A stretch of DNA of 64,000 bases from Gammaproteobacteria bacterium (GCA_018656865.1 JABHYO010000187.1:1-64000); one strand, 5' to 3'; shown: positions 21,640-34,349, counted from the stretch's first letter. Notes: generated from the letters alone by a model not told the origin. Numbers and translations are program-made.

Positions 21640-23307
21640 CTATCCTGCTTTTTCAATCTGCCGGGTGACATGCCACTGTTGCATAATCGATAGAATATTG
21701 TTGACCAGCCAGTAGAGTACAAGCCCCGATGGGAACCAGAGAAAGAAAAACGTGAACATTATCGGCATGAACTTAAACACCTTCGCCTGCACAGGGTCGG
21801 GCGGTTCTGGTTGCAGCATTTGTGTCAGGAACATTGAAATACCCATCAGGATGGGCAACACAAAATAGGGATCCATGGTCGACAGGTCGTAAATCCACAA
21901 CATGAATGGTGCCTGCCGTAGTTCAACGCTTTCCATCAGCGTCCAGTAAAGCGCGAGAAAGACAGGCATCTGCAACAAAATAGGAAAACATCCACCAAGC
22001 GGGTTAGCACCTTCCTTTTTGTATAGATCCATCGTCGCCTGGGAAAATTTCTGCCGATCTTCCCCGTAACGCTCCTTTAGACGAGCCATCTCCGGCTGCA
22101 GTTTCCGCATCTTTGCCATCGATTTGAAGCTCGCTGCCGAAAGTGGGAAGAGCAATGCTTTGACTATCACCGTCAGTAGAATTATGGCCACACCCCAGTT
22201 GCCAACAACCGAATGCAATACTGTCAGCAGGTAAAATAGCGGTTGGGCCAGCCACCAGAGAAATCCATAATCGACCGTGAGTTCAAGACCCTCTGCTATT
22301 TCCCGCATCACATACTGGTCCTTGGGCCCCACGTAATACTGAGCCCCGAGGGGACTTCTACCGGCAGCCGGCACACTGATCGCCGGCGTCGTAAACCCAA
22401 ACAGGTAGAGATCCTGACCTTTCAACTTGCGAGCCTGATAGTTATTGACCTCGCCATCAGCGGGTACCCACGCAGTGACAAAGTAGTGCTCAACCAGCGC
22501 TATGTATCCATCCTCTCTCGTCAACTTGTAGGATTCGTCTTCGAGATCATCGAATTCTAGTTTTCGATAAAGCTCGTCTCCCGATCGAGTAGCCCCCCCA
22601 ACGTACGGTCTCATTCCCATCATGCTCTCTGAAAATGAAAACGGCATTTGTCCATCGCGTTTGATCTGCGTAAAAAGTGCGCCTCTCCATTCCTGGTCTT
22701 CAGCGGCTGCAATCTCGTATTCGAGCTGAACCAGGTAACTGCCTCGCTTAAACAAAAAGTGCTTGAGTATCTCTGCGCCGCTTTCCTGCTGATACCTCAA
22801 CGTCACCTTCAGTTCTTCGGCAGCGTTCATTTCATATCGGTCCACGTCGACTGTGAACACCGGTCGCGACCCTGTCCGATCGGTCCCGTCACGTCCGATC
22901 AAACCACTTTGAGCCACGTAACTATTTCTTGGATCAACCAATAAGAATGGTATCTCCGGTGTTTCCAGCGTAGCTGGATACTTTGGCAGCGCTACGCGAA
23001 CAATATCTCCACCGTTAAGGTCAATCTGTAAATCCAGGACATCAGTGACCACAGTGACAAGTCTGCGCCTGACAACCTCAGGTCTAGCAGTCGGGTGATT
23101 TTCTTCTGCCAGTTGTGGCACCACGTCAGACTCTGCGACAGTAGTGGTCTCCGGCACGACATCCACGGTAGCTTCCTGGATTGTCGATTCAACAGTTTCT
23201 ACGGGCAGATTACGACTATTTACCCCGTAATCTTCGTTCCAGGCGAGGATCAGCAAATAAGCAGTTACCGCCAGTCCTAGAAGGATAAGTATTCGCTGGA
23301 TGTCCAT
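21640..23307 (-). CDS. yidC: Membrane protein insertase YidC
   Basis: The product has 555 residues (E. coli 548). An N-terminal membrane anchor (ILILLGLAVTAYLLILAW) is followed by a large periplasmic beta-domain, then five C-terminal helices with GNWGVAIILLTVIVKALLFPL and LYWLVNNILSIMQQW. The MRKLQPEMARLKERYG segment is the conserved cytoplasmic hairpin. It inserts inner membrane proteins, among them the ATP synthase c and a subunits encoded in this window. It lies 3 bases downstream of yidD. Confidence 0.97.
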   Translation of the reverse strand: MDIQRILILLGLAVTAYLLILAWNEDYGVNSRNLPVETVESTIQEATVDVVPETTTVAESDVVPQLAEENHPTARPEVVRRRLVTVVTDVLDLQIDLNGGDIVRVALPKYPATLETPEIPFLLVDPRNSYVAQSGLIGRDGTDRTGSRPVFTVDVDRYEMNAAEELKVTLRYQQESGAEILKHFLFKRGSYLVQLEYEIAAAEDQEWRGALFTQIKRDGQMPFSFSESMMGMRPYVGGATRSGDELYRKLEFDDLEDESYKLTREDGYIALVEHYFVTAWVPADGEVNNYQARKLKGQDLYLFGFTTPAISVPAAGRSPLGAQYYVGPKDQYVMREIAEGLELTVDYGFLWWLAQPLFYLLTVLHSVVGNWGVAIILLTVIVKALLFPLSAASFKSMAKMRKLQPEMARLKERYGEDRQKFSQATMDLYKKEGANPLGGCFPILLQMPVFLALYWTLMESVELRQAPFMLWIYDLSTMDPYFVLPILMGISMFLTQMLQPEPPDPVQAKVFKFMPIMFTFFFLWFPSGLVLYWLVNNILSIMQQWHVTRQIEKAG

Positions 23308-23310
23308 AGA

Positions 23311-23541
23311 TCAGCTTCCTTGTTCGCCGAATTCCGGTACGGGATCGTATCCACCAGGATGAAAGGGGTGGCATTTACAGACTCGTCGAACAGAGAGATC
23401 AATACCGGTAACAACGCCATAATTCTCAATGGCTTCGGCAGCATAAGCCGAACAGGATGGGTAAAAGCGACAACTCGGTCCAGCCAGACTCGAAAATGTC
23501 AGTTGATAAAATCGTATTAGACCGGTCAGTATTCGTTTCAT
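23311..23541 (-). CDS. yidD: Membrane protein insertion efficiency factor YidD
   Basis: The product has 76 residues with the family pattern: an amphipathic N-terminus ([32 protein letters not shown]) with conserved Cys, and the [14 protein letters not shown] motif. It sits between rnpA (4-base overlap) and yidC (3-base gap), its normal place. Confidence 0.94.
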   Translation of the reverse strand: MKRILTGLIRFYQLTFSSLAGPSCRFYPSCSAYAAEAIENYGVVTGIDLSVRRVCKCHPFHPGGYDPVPEFGEQGS

Positions 23542-23894
23542 GACTCCGATACCTTTCTGACAAGATCCTGAAACAGATTATCAATGGTTCTGGAAACTTG
23601 TTTTTCTGTACGGACCCCGGGTCGGGCCAGCACAACAATATCAACACCGTCGCCTATAACAGGCATTTGACGAAAAGCTTCCCTGACTTTTCTCTTTATT
23701 CGATTTCGATCTACAGCGAGGTGCACATTTTTCTTAGCAATAACAAGACCTAGCCGATTAAATCCCTGCTCATTAATCTTTGCAAGAAACAGGAAACAGG
23801 CATGTCTGACGACATATTCACGATCTTGGAATACGGTATCAAATTCCTCGGAGGAACACAGTCTGCGACTGGTAGGAAAGGAATAATCTGGCAT
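23538..23894 (-). CDS. rnpA: Ribonuclease P protein component
   Basis: The product has 118 residues, basic, with the RNR signature in [21 protein letters not shown] around residues 55-75. It binds the RNase P RNA for 5' maturation of tRNA. It follows rpmH by 35 bases and overlaps yidD. Confidence 0.96.
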   Translation of the reverse strand: MPDYSFPTSRRLCSSEEFDTVFQDREYVVRHACFLFLAKINEQGFNRLGLVIAKKNVHLAVDRNRIKRKVREAFRQMPVIGDGVDIVVLARPGVRTEKQVSRTIDNLFQDLVRKVSES

Positions 23895-23929
23895 GAGGCG
23901 CTCACTGGTGAGTACGCTTCAGGGATTTC

Positions 23930-24064
23930 TTAAGCAGACAGAACCTTTCGACCTTTGGCTCGTCTGCGCTTAATGACAAGCCGACCTGACTTGGTTGCCA
24001 TTCTGGCCCGAAAACCATGGGTCCTTTTCCGCTTAATCACGCTTGGCTGGAAAGTTCTCTTCAT
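23930..24064 (-). CDS. rpmH: 50S ribosomal protein L34
   Basis: The product has 44 residues from the ATG at 24064, starting [20 protein letters not shown], the invariant L34 start. The frame is open for another 22 codons upstream, but that part overlaps the promoter and is not conserved. The protein is extremely Arg/Lys rich. Confidence 0.97.
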   Translation of the reverse strand: MKRTFQPSVIKRKRTHGFRARMATKSGRLVIKRRRAKGRKVLSA

Positions 24065-24101
24065 CTTCGTATACCGGGTTCTAAGCTTAAAAAGGAGCGC
24101 G

Positions 24102-24130
24102 ATTCTAATGAAGATGAGGCTAATCGTCAA
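24102..24130 (-). promoter_or_regulatory. Sigma70-type promoter of rpmH-rnpA
   Basis: On the minus strand TTGACG (24125-24130) and TAGAAT (24102-24107) are 17 bases apart. The expected start is near 24095, 30 bases upstream of the rpmH ATG. Confidence 0.7.
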
Positions 24131-24615
24131 TTAGGGAAATCATGGGCATGCTTATAAATAAGATACTTATATATATATGTTTATTGATATTGTTTTTATT
24201 AAGAACGAATTTTCTGTGGGAAACCCTTGAATAAATAGTGAATTCAGTAACTTATATCAAGTAAAACTACGCTTGATTCCGGTGAACGAACATTGTGTAA
24301 CCTGTGGAGAAACTGGTGGAAAGTCGCCGTTTTATTAACAATGCTAACGGGGATGTTAAGGGGAATAAAACAATCCACAAGTTATTCACAGGTTAGTCAC
24401 GGCTTGCTAACCCTGAAGATGTATAAATTATTGAAAAATAAATAGTTTTCCTTAGGTATTTTTACACAATTGCTTGGCTTGGGCTGGTCAATGGAGTTAA
24501 TATCACCCGGTGCTTATGGCATCAATATTTTCCTAGTGATTGAGTTCTTTACCCAACTACATCGGTAAAGAAAACCCAAGAAACTTTAATAAAAACACAG
24601 CGAAGCGGGGGTTCT
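24131..24615. other. Putative chromosomal replication origin (oriC)
   Basis: The rpmH-dnaA intergenic region is the oriC site in Pseudomonas and relatives. It holds one exact DnaA box TTATTCACA at 24382-24390 (+), one-mismatch boxes TTTTACACA at 24460-24468 (+) and TGTGGAGAA at 24303-24311 (-), and a weaker CAATCCACA at 24371-24379. A strongly AT-rich run at about 24148-24212, with alternating TA and a GATATTGTTTTTA element near 24186, is a candidate unwinding region. A second AT-rich patch lies at 24420-24450. No gene was seen here. Few strong boxes are present, so the exact initiation unit is uncertain. Confidence 0.75.
24474..24503 (+). promoter_or_regulatory. Candidate dnaA promoter
   Basis: TTGGCT (24474-24479) and TAATAT (24498-24503) are 18 bases apart, about 105 bases ahead of the dnaA GTG. 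A one-mismatch DnaA box (24460-24468) lies just upstream, which would allow autoregulation. Moderate match only. Confidence 0.45.
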
Positions 24616-25935
24616 GTGGGGGCAACAATATGGCAAAAATGCCTCGATCGGCTCGAGGACGAGCTGTCATCTCAGCAGTTCAACACATGGATTAGACCCT
24701 TACAGGCGATAGACGACAAAGACAGTATCAAGTTGCTGGCCCCAAACCGGTATATCAAGGACCAGGTCAACGATAATTTCCTCGAGCGTATTCAGGAGCT
24801 CCTGTCGCAGGGGGGACGAAGTCAGGTCGAGCTCGATATCGGCAGTACCGGCAAAGTTTCAAAAAGTGAGAGACCCCCCAATACTTTTGCCGCCAGAGAA
24901 CGGTTCTATCCATTGTTGGATCTGAACAAGAGTTTTACCTTTGACACTTTTGTTGAGGGTCGTTCGAATCAGTTAGCGCGTGCTGCCGCAATGCAGGTTT
25001 CTGAAAATGTTGGTGGAGCGTCTTACAATCCCCTGTTGTTGTACGGTGGTGTTGGTCTGGGTAAAACCCACCTGATGCATGCTGTCGGCAATTCTATTGC
25101 TGACCGCCATCCTCATTTGAAGGTGGCCTATATGTACTCGCAGCGGTTTATGGAAGATATGGTTCGCGCGATTGAGCACGGTACTATGTCGGATTTTACC
25201 AAGTACTATCGTTCCGTTGATGTCCTACTAATGGACGACATACAGTTTCTTGCTAAGGGAATGAAGACTCAGGAAGAATTCTTTCACGTTTTCAATAGAT
25301 TACAAGAAGATGGTAGCCAGATCGTATTAACCTGTGATCGGTATCCAAAAGAGATAGAAGGACTGGAAGAGCGACTGGAAAGCCGGTTTGTCTGGGGCAT
25401 GACAGCTCCTGTAGAACCGCCGGAACTGGAAACGAGAGTTGCCATTCTCATGAAGAAAGCGGATCTGGAAAAGGCCACATTGCCAAGTGATGCTGCTTTT
25501 TTCATTGCTGAGCGAATTCGTTCCAATGTCCGCGAACTGGAAGGTGCGCTCAAACGCGTCATCGCCAACGCCAAATTTACCGGGCGAGAAATATCCACTG
25601 ACCAGGTTCGAGAATCCCTGAGGGATCTGATCGCCATTCAAGACCGTCAGATCGGTATAGAGAACATCCAGAAAACCGTTGCTGATTATTATAAGATTCG
25701 ATTAGGTGAGCTTCTCTCGAAGAAACGCACCAGATCGATAGCCCGCCCCAGGCAGCTTGCCATGGCGCTGGCAAAGGAGTTGACTAACCATAGTCTGCCA
25801 GAGATCGGCGATTCGTTCGGAGGCAGGGATCATACGACAGTGCTTCATGCCTGTAGGAAGATTGAAGAACTAAGAGAGAGCAGTCGGGATATTCGGGAAG
25901 ACTATAACAATCTTCTAAGACTGCTGACAGGGTAG
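24616..25935 (+). CDS. dnaA: Chromosomal replication initiator DnaA
   Basis: The product has 439 residues (E. coli 467; the linker domain II is short). The start is GTG at 24616, preceded by a GCGGGGG stretch as ribosome site. Domain I begins [23 protein letters not shown], the AAA+ domain has Walker [11 protein letters not shown] and Walker [11 protein letters not shown], and domain IV has the box-binding signature [18 protein letters not shown]. It opens oriC just upstream. dnaN follows 36 bases later. Confidence 0.98.
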   Translation: MGATIWQKCLDRLEDELSSQQFNTWIRPLQAIDDKDSIKLLAPNRYIKDQVNDNFLERIQELLSQGGRSQVELDIGSTGKVSKSERPPNTFAARERFYPLLDLNKSFTFDTFVEGRSNQLARAAAMQVSENVGGASYNPLLLYGGVGLGKTHLMHAVGNSIADRHPHLKVAYMYSQRFMEDMVRAIEHGTMSDFTKYYRSVDVLLMDDIQFLAKGMKTQEEFFHVFNRLQEDGSQIVLTCDRYPKEIEGLEERLESRFVWGMTAPVEPPELETRVAILMKKADLEKATLPSDAAFFIAERIRSNVRELEGALKRVIANAKFTGREISTDQVRESLRDLIAIQDRQIGIENIQKTVADYYKIRLGELLSKKRTRSIARPRQLAMALAKELTNHSLPEIGDSFGGRDHTTVLHACRKIEELRESSRDIREDYNNLLRLLTG

Positions 25936-25971
25936 AAGGTTGGGCCAGAGGGTGCTGGCACAGGAAATCAA

Positions 25972-27069
25972 ATGAAGTTCACGATTAATCGGGAAAAGCT
26001 GCTTGAGCCGCTACACCTCGCTTGCGGTGTGGTTGAGAGAAAACAGACTGCGCCGATATTGTCCAATATTCTCCTTTGTGCTGAAGGTGGTAGCCTCGTT
26101 ATAACCAGTTCCGATGAGGAAGTGGAACTGACGGTTACTATTGCCGAAGTCTCCATCGAGGATGAAGGTGAGGTGACCGTTCCAGCGCGGAAATTGATGG
26201 ATATCTGTCGAAGTCTGCCTGATAACGCTGACATGACTGCGTGCCTGGATGGGAACAGGGTGGCTATTGATAGCGGACGGTTTAGTTCGTACCTGGCAAC
26301 ACTGCCTTCAGCAGAGTTCCCCAGCATCGAGGTAGGATCGCCGGATGTTGCCATTCCTTTGCCTGTTGCCGACCTTCGCAAACTTCTGCAGAGAACCAGT
26401 TTCGCAATGGCTCAGCAGGACGTCCGTTACTTTTTTAACGGTGTGCTGCTGGAAGTTGAGGACGAAACAGTACGCTTCGTGGCTACAAACGGTCAGCGAC
26501 TGGCGACCAGTCACGTAAAACTGGAAGAGAGCCTGGGCAGCCACCAGTTCATCATCCCTCGAAAAGCTGTAGGTGAATTGTCGCGGATACTTGATGGGGA
26601 GGATACCGTCAGCCTCAATTTCACATCGAGCCACATGTTGCTCGAAAGGCCGGGGCTCAAACTAATCACCAAACTAATTGACGCGACCTACCCGGATTAC
26701 ACCAGAGCAATTCCAACGGCCGGGAATAAGATGGTCGTTGCAGATAGACAATTATTGAAAGAAGCGCTATCAAGAACGGCAATTCTTTCCAATGAACTTT
26801 ATCGCAATGTGCGGCTGATCGTGATGCGGGATAAACTCGACATGCATGCCAACAATCCGCAGCAGGAAGAGGCTGAAGAAAGTATCGCGGTTGAGTATGA
26901 CGGCGAAACACTGGAAATTGGATTCAATGTCAGTTATTTAATTGAGGCTCTATCGGTCATGCAGGGCGAGAAGGTGAGGATCACATTAATGGATGCGACC
27001 AGCGCCTGTGTGCTCGAAGATGTGAATGATACGGAATCGTTGTACGTGATAAGCCCCATGGTGCTTTAG
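25972..27069 (+). CDS. dnaN: DNA polymerase III beta clamp, divergent paralogue (copy 1)
   Basis: The product has 365 residues, a full-length three-domain sliding clamp that starts MKFTINREKLLEPL. It is followed by a second complete clamp gene. By eye, 24 of the first 35 residues are identical in the two copies. Copy 1 differs at positions that line the protein-binding cleft in E. coli: the 172-177 segment reads TNGQRL instead of TDGHRL (D173N, H175Q), and the C-terminus reads SPMVL instead of MPMRL. Copy 2 keeps the canonical forms. So copy 1 may be a specialised or weakly binding clamp. It is in the normal dnaN place after dnaA. No frameshift is present. That it is a clamp is certain; its role is open. 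Confidence 0.92.
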   Translation: MKFTINREKLLEPLHLACGVVERKQTAPILSNILLCAEGGSLVITSSDEEVELTVTIAEVSIEDEGEVTVPARKLMDICRSLPDNADMTACLDGNRVAIDSGRFSSYLATLPSAEFPSIEVGSPDVAIPLPVADLRKLLQRTSFAMAQQDVRYFFNGVLLEVEDETVRFVATNGQRLATSHVKLEESLGSHQFIIPRKAVGELSRILDGEDTVSLNFTSSHMLLERPGLKLITKLIDATYPDYTRAIPTAGNKMVVADRQLLKEALSRTAILSNELYRNVRLIVMRDKLDMHANNPQQEEAEESIAVEYDGETLEIGFNVSYLIEALSVMQGEKVRITLMDATSACVLEDVNDTESLYVISPMVL

Positions 27070-27075
27070 GTTAAA

Positions 27076-27097
27076 GGTTAGCGAGCGCTTACTAACC
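27076..27097. other. Imperfect palindrome between the two dnaN genes
   Basis: GGTTAG (27076-27081) and CTAACC (27092-27097) are exact inverted arms, and the centre CGAGCGCTTA contains AGCGCT. It lies 6 bases after the copy 1 stop and ahead of the copy 2 start. It could be an operator or an mRNA hairpin that sets the ratio of the two clamps. There is no T-run, so it is not a standard terminator. Confidence 0.5.
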
Positions 27098-27136
27098 TGC
27101 GGGGTAATGAAAGGCGCTCAGCAATTGGATACAAGT

Positions 27137-28237
27137 ATGAAGTTTTCTGTGAATCGAGAATCCCTCTTGCGACCACTGCAACAGGTCGCCGGAGTCGTTG
27201 AGCGCAAACAGACACTGCCGGTGTTGTCCAATCTGCTTCTTCAGGTTCAGGACGATAAGCTATCGATGACTGGGACTGATCTGGAGGTCGAACTCATTGG
27301 GCGGGTTGGGGTCTCTGATGCAGAGCCGGGCGACATTACGGTACCGGCACGGAAACTGGTCGATATTTGTCGTGAGATTCCAGATAAGGCAAACATTGAT
27401 TTTTCTTTAAATGAAAACCGGATAGAAATCAGGTCAGGCCGTTTCCGTTCGACATTGTCCACGTTACCCGCAGTAGATTTTCCCTCGGTGGATCATTCCG
27501 ATCCGGAGTTGACTACTGAGTTGGACAGCAAAGCATTCAAGAACCTGCTTGATAAAACAGCTTTTGCGATGGCGCAACAGGATGTCAGGTATTTTCTAAA
27601 CGGCATGCTTATCGAAATTGGCGAGGGTCATGTCAGATCAGTAGCGACGGATGGGCATCGCCTGGCCATGAGCGATCTGGATCAGGAAGGGCTCACGGGT
27701 GACGTTAAGCAGGTGATCGTGCCCCGTAAGGGAGTGATTGAAATACAGCGATTGCTACAGGAACTGGAAGACAAGGTTGCTGTTGCTGTTGGCAGCACGC
27801 ATTTATGTGCAACATCGAGCATGTTCACGCTGACAACCAAACTTGTCGACGGTAAGTTTCCGGACTACCAGCGTGTGATACCGCGCGATGGTGACAAGAT
27901 CGTTATGGCTGATAAACAGGAGTTGCGTCAGGCGCTGAGTCGAACGGCCATATTGTCGAACGAAAAGTTTAGGGGAATTCGTTTTTCACTGGCATCTGGA
28001 CAGTTGCAGTTGTCTGCTAACAATCCCGAGCAGGAGGAGGCGGAGGAGACCGTTTCTGTCGAATATCAAGGTGACAGCCTGGAGGTTGGGTTCAATGTCA
28101 GCTACCTGCAGGATGTGCTCTCGGTGATTGAAAATGAAAGAGTTCGAGTAACACTTGCCGATGCCAATAGTAGCGCAGTGCTTGAAGATCCAGAGTTGGA
28201 GGACGCAATCTACGTCGTTATGCCGATGAAGTTATGA
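27137..28237 (+). CDS. dnaN: DNA polymerase III beta clamp, canonical (copy 2)
   Basis: The product has 366 residues, exactly the E. coli length. I choose ATG 27137 because MKFSVNRESLLRPLQQVAGVVERK aligns with the family start; ATG 27107 is in frame with a good GGGG ribosome site and would add ten residues. The cleft motifs TDGHRL, PDYQRV and C-terminal MPMKL are kept, so this copy should bind polymerase and other clamp partners normally. It overlaps recF by 4 bases. The paralogue copy 1 lies 67 bases upstream. Confidence 0.95.
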   Translation: MKFSVNRESLLRPLQQVAGVVERKQTLPVLSNLLLQVQDDKLSMTGTDLEVELIGRVGVSDAEPGDITVPARKLVDICREIPDKANIDFSLNENRIEIRSGRFRSTLSTLPAVDFPSVDHSDPELTTELDSKAFKNLLDKTAFAMAQQDVRYFLNGMLIEIGEGHVRSVATDGHRLAMSDLDQEGLTGDVKQVIVPRKGVIEIQRLLQELEDKVAVAVGSTHLCATSSMFTLTTKLVDGKFPDYQRVIPRDGDKIVMADKQELRQALSRTAILSNEKFRGIRFSLASGQLQLSANNPEQEEAEETVSVEYQGDSLEVGFNVSYLQDVLSVIENERVRVTLADANSSAVLEDPELEDAIYVVMPMKL

Positions 28238-29322
28238 GTCTCAATTGGCTTTTTGCCACTGGATTCAGAAATCTCATCGATACGCAGCTGGAGCTGAAAC
28301 CCGGTATCAACCTCCTTTTTGGCGAGAATGGCAGTGGCAAGACCAGCCTGCTGGAGTCGGCCTACTTCCTTTCGTCAGCAAGATCTTTTAGAACAACCCT
28401 TCACGATCCACTGATCCAGCGTGGTCAGGATGGTTGCCTGGTTCGTGGTGAACTCGAGCGGCAGGGGCGAACCTGGCGTGTTGGCATCACGCGAGATCGG
28501 AGTGGGGAACGGCAGATTCGGATAAACGACGAGAGCTGTCAAAAGGCTAGTGAACTGGCGAGTTTGTTACCGACCCTCGTGCTTAGTCCCGAGTCTTTAG
28601 ATATGTTGCTGGGACCTCCAGAACAGCGACGTCGATTCCTAAACTGGGGATTGTTTCACGTGGAACCAGGTTTTACCGTGCGCTGGGAAGAAGCTAACAG
28701 GGCTCTCAGGCAACGGAACCGAATCCTGAGAGAGGGAATTAGCACGCCAACGGAACTGAATGCCTGGTCAATCCAGCTGGCCGGGCTTGCCGAGGGTCTG
28801 GATCTGGCGCGAGGTCTATATATAGAGCAATACCGACCCGTATTTTTGGAGGTCGTGTCGCAGTTGTCGGGTATGAGTGGAGTCAGCCTGGAATACCACC
28901 GAGGCTGGGGTGAAGATACAACGCTTCTGGAAGTCTATGAACGAGACGCTGAAAGTGACAAAAAAAGAGGCTTTACACAGAAGGGTTTTCAGCGCGCAGA
29001 TGTTAGAATAACCATCAATGGTCAGCCCGCAGTTAAAGTCTGTTCCCGAGGTGAACTCAAAGCTCTTGTCTGGGCCATGATTCTGGCTCAGGGAGCGGTA
29101 GCAAACCAGCAGGAAGACCGCGAAACCCTATATTTAATTGACGATCTTGCGTCAGAATTCGACGTCGACCATAGACGGCGTGTTGGCGACTATTTGGCAG
29201 CGACTGGTAAGCAGGTCTTGTTGACAGGTGTCGAAAAAAAGGCGCTCATGGCCAGTTGCGACGGTAAGTTCGAGCGATTGTTTCACGTGGAACAAGGGCG
29301 CGCAAAAGTTCGGGAGAACTAG
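28234..29322 (+). CDS. recF: DNA replication and repair protein RecF
   Basis: The product has 362 residues. Walker A FGENGSGKTSLLES lies near residues 30-43, the SMC-like signature SPESLDMLLGPPEQRRRFLNW is near 117, and Walker B is LIDDLASEFD. It loads RecA at gaps with RecO and RecR. The gene starts inside the dnaN copy 2 stop and ends directly before gyrB. It contains two parS-like sites. Confidence 0.96.
   Translation: MSLNWLFATGFRNLIDTQLELKPGINLLFGENGSGKTSLLESAYFLSSARSFRTTLHDPLIQRGQDGCLVRGELERQGRTWRVGITRDRSGERQIRINDESCQKASELASLLPTLVLSPESLDMLLGPPEQRRRFLNWGLFHVEPGFTVRWEEANRALRQRNRILREGISTPTELNAWSIQLAGLAEGLDLARGLYIEQYRPVFLEVVSQLSGMSGVSLEYHRGWGEDTTLLEVYERDAESDKKRGFTQKGFQRADVRITINGQPAVKVCSRGELKALVWAMILAQGAVANQQEDRETLYLIDDLASEFDVDHRRRVGDYLAATGKQVLLTGVEKKALMASCDGKFERLFHVEQGRAKVREN
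28652..28667. promoter_or_regulatory. parS-like site 1 (ParB binding) within recF
   Basis: TGTTTCACGTGGAACC matches the parS consensus TGTTTCACGTGAAACA at 14 of 16 positions and is a near-palindrome around CACGTG. P. aeruginosa parS sites of the form TGTTCCACGTGGAAC[A/C] are even closer. It lies in the coding part of recF. ParB is encoded about 12 kb away. Confidence 0.75.
29279..29294. promoter_or_regulatory. parS-like site 2 (ParB binding) within recF
   Basis: TGTTTCACGTGGAACA matches the parS consensus at 15 of 16 positions. Together with the site 627 bases upstream it makes a pair about 4 to 5 kb from oriC, the expected distance for a partition centre. Confidence 0.82.
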
Positions 29323-32270
<2,948 letters not shown>

Positions 32271-32297
32271 GGGTGCGAACCTCGGCGGTATTCGTTT

Positions 32298-34349
32298 CTA
32301 TTGTAGGAGCGAGAAATCCGCAACTTCAAGAAATCTCTGACGAAGTTGTGCAAGTAGCGCCAGACGATTGTTCTTGAGCCGGTCGTCGTCACTCATCACC
32401 AGAACTTCATCAAAAAATCGATCAACAGGTTGTTGTAACCTGGCAAGCCTTTGCAGTTTTCCCTGGATATCCGTGGCGTCTGCGAGCTCTAGTTTCCCCA
32501 GTTCCAGATGTAGTTCGGTTTCTGCTTTCTCAGTCGCGAGCTCAGGATCGAAGTCTGGTAATGCTTCTGCATCCGTTTTCTTCAGGAGGTTGGCGACACG
32601 CTTATTTGCCGCAACGATTTGCTCAGCAAAGGGTGATTCCCGAAATGCTTGAATCGATTTGATGACACCATCGATAATTGTGAGGTTCATACCGGTTGTG
32701 CCGCCGGCTAATGCGGCTTCAACGACATCGCGAGTGATACTCTGATCACCATAGTAGCCATGTAGTCTTTCTAAGACATAGGCACACGCCGGATCGGTGT
32801 CAAATGGTCGGTCGAAGAGTTGGGCACTGAATTCGAAGCAATCCGCAAGATCAAGCGACAGCCTGTTCTCGACGCAAATCCTGATAACACCGAGTGACTG
32901 TCGTCTTAGCGCGAAAGGATCTCTCGACCCGGTCGGGGGCTGATCAATGCCAAAGAGGCCAGTTAGGGTATCGATTTTATCGGCAAGTGAAACACATGAA
33001 GCAACAGGAGTATCCGGCAGCTCGCCACCGGATTGAATAGGTCGGTAGTGCTGTGCTATCCCCTTAGCAACATCGTCAGACAGGTTTTCGTGACGAGCAT
33101 AGTATCCACCCATGATGCCCTGGAGGTCCGGGAACTCGCCGACCATATCGCTGACTAGATCCGATTTTGCAAGAAAAGCGGCACGGCCAGCAGCACTCTC
33201 GTCAGCCCCGATATTTTTCGCGATAAAAGCAGCGAGCTTAGAGATTCGTAGTGCCTTGTCACCATAGGATCCCAGTTCAGTCTGAAAGACGACTGAACTC
33301 AACAGTTCGGCTTTGTCATCAAGGCTGGTTTTGGTGTCCTGACTAAAAAAGAAAGCTGCGTCAGAAAGTCTGGGTCTGATGACCCGCTCGTTACCTGAGA
33401 TAACAACCTCAGGATCGGTACTTTCGATATTCGAAACAGTGATGAAAACCGGCAGCAGACTGTCGGTTTCTTTCGATGTCAGATGAAAATAGCGCTGATG
33501 TTCCTTCATGGCCGAGATAAGCACTTCGGGCGGAACGGTAAGAAAATCCGCATCAAACCTGCCCTTGAGTGCAACGGGCCATTCGACCAGCGATGTGACT
33601 TCGTCGAGCAAATTTTCGTCAATCTCGAGATCTGCCTGCTCAGACTCCGCGATGGCGAGGATGGCATGCCGGATATTGTTACGCCGTTCATCAAAATCCA
33701 CCATGACCTTTTGCGATCTACACGCCTCGACATACTCGTTAGCACTTTCAATATTAAAAGCACCGTTGCTCATGAAACGGTGTCCCATGGAAGCTCTGCC
33801 TGATGTCAGTCCCAGGACATTGATCATGAGTTCGTCTTTACCGTAGAGGCTGACGATCCAATGTACGGGACGAACAAATTCTGTGCGGCTGCTACCCCAG
33901 CGCATGCGCCTTTCTATCGGCAGGTCAGCGAGCGAACTTTCAAGCAGGGCAGGCAGTAGTTCAGTAAGCGGTGCGCCTGGCTTGCTGGCACGATACATGA
34001 CCCATTCGCCTTTCTCTGTTTTCAGAGTCTCCAGCTCCGCGGGGTCGGAGACGCCACAGGATTTCATGAAACCCTGAAGGGCCTTACTTGGGTTCCCGTC
34101 GTCGTCATAGGCGGCTTTAATTGCCGGACCCTTACGCTCAACATGCTGCTCCGGTTGTCGATCGATGAGATCTTCAACAATGAGCGCCAGGCGGCGTGGT
34201 GTTGCGTGACTCTTGACGGATTTGAAGCTGAGCGAAGCCTTGTCGAGTCCCGCTGAAAAAGTATCAGCCAACGCCAACCGTAACCGATCAAGGGATTTTG
34301 GTGGCAGCTCTTCTGTACCAATTTCAAGGAGCAGTGTTTCAGTTGGCAC
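32298..34349 (-). CDS. glyS: Glycyl-tRNA synthetase beta subunit
   Basis: The product has 683 residues (E. coli 689), starting [18 protein letters not shown]. Further family segments are [18 protein letters not shown] and [18 protein letters not shown]. The enzyme is the alpha2beta2 bacterial type with GlyQ. The start overlaps the glyQ stop by 11 bases, so the two are translationally coupled. Confidence 0.97.
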   Translation of the reverse strand: MPTETLLLEIGTEELPPKSLDRLRLALADTFSAGLDKASLSFKSVKSHATPRRLALIVEDLIDRQPEQHVERKGPAIKAAYDDDGNPSKALQGFMKSCGVSDPAELETLKTEKGEWVMYRASKPGAPLTELLPALLESSLADLPIERRMRWGSSRTEFVRPVHWIVSLYGKDELMINVLGLTSGRASMGHRFMSNGAFNIESANEYVEACRSQKVMVDFDERRNNIRHAILAIAESEQADLEIDENLLDEVTSLVEWPVALKGRFDADFLTVPPEVLISAMKEHQRYFHLTSKETDSLLPVFITVSNIESTDPEVVISGNERVIRPRLSDAAFFFSQDTKTSLDDKAELLSSVVFQTELGSYGDKALRISKLAAFIAKNIGADESAAGRAAFLAKSDLVSDMVGEFPDLQGIMGGYYARHENLSDDVAKGIAQHYRPIQSGGELPDTPVASCVSLADKIDTLTGLFGIDQPPTGSRDPFALRRQSLGVIRICVENRLSLDLADCFEFSAQLFDRPFDTDPACAYVLERLHGYYGDQSITRDVVEAALAGGTTGMNLTIIDGVIKSIQAFRESPFAEQIVAANKRVANLLKKTDAEALPDFDPELATEKAETELHLELGKLELADATDIQGKLQRLARLQQPVDRFFDEVLVMSDDDRLKNNRLALLAQLRQRFLEVADFSLLQ

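Noticed and set aside
24302..24605. Small genes or a tRNA in the rpmH-dnaA gap
   Set aside because: No frame with a ribosome site and no cloverleaf were seen; the content is AT-rich with DnaA boxes, as expected of oriC.
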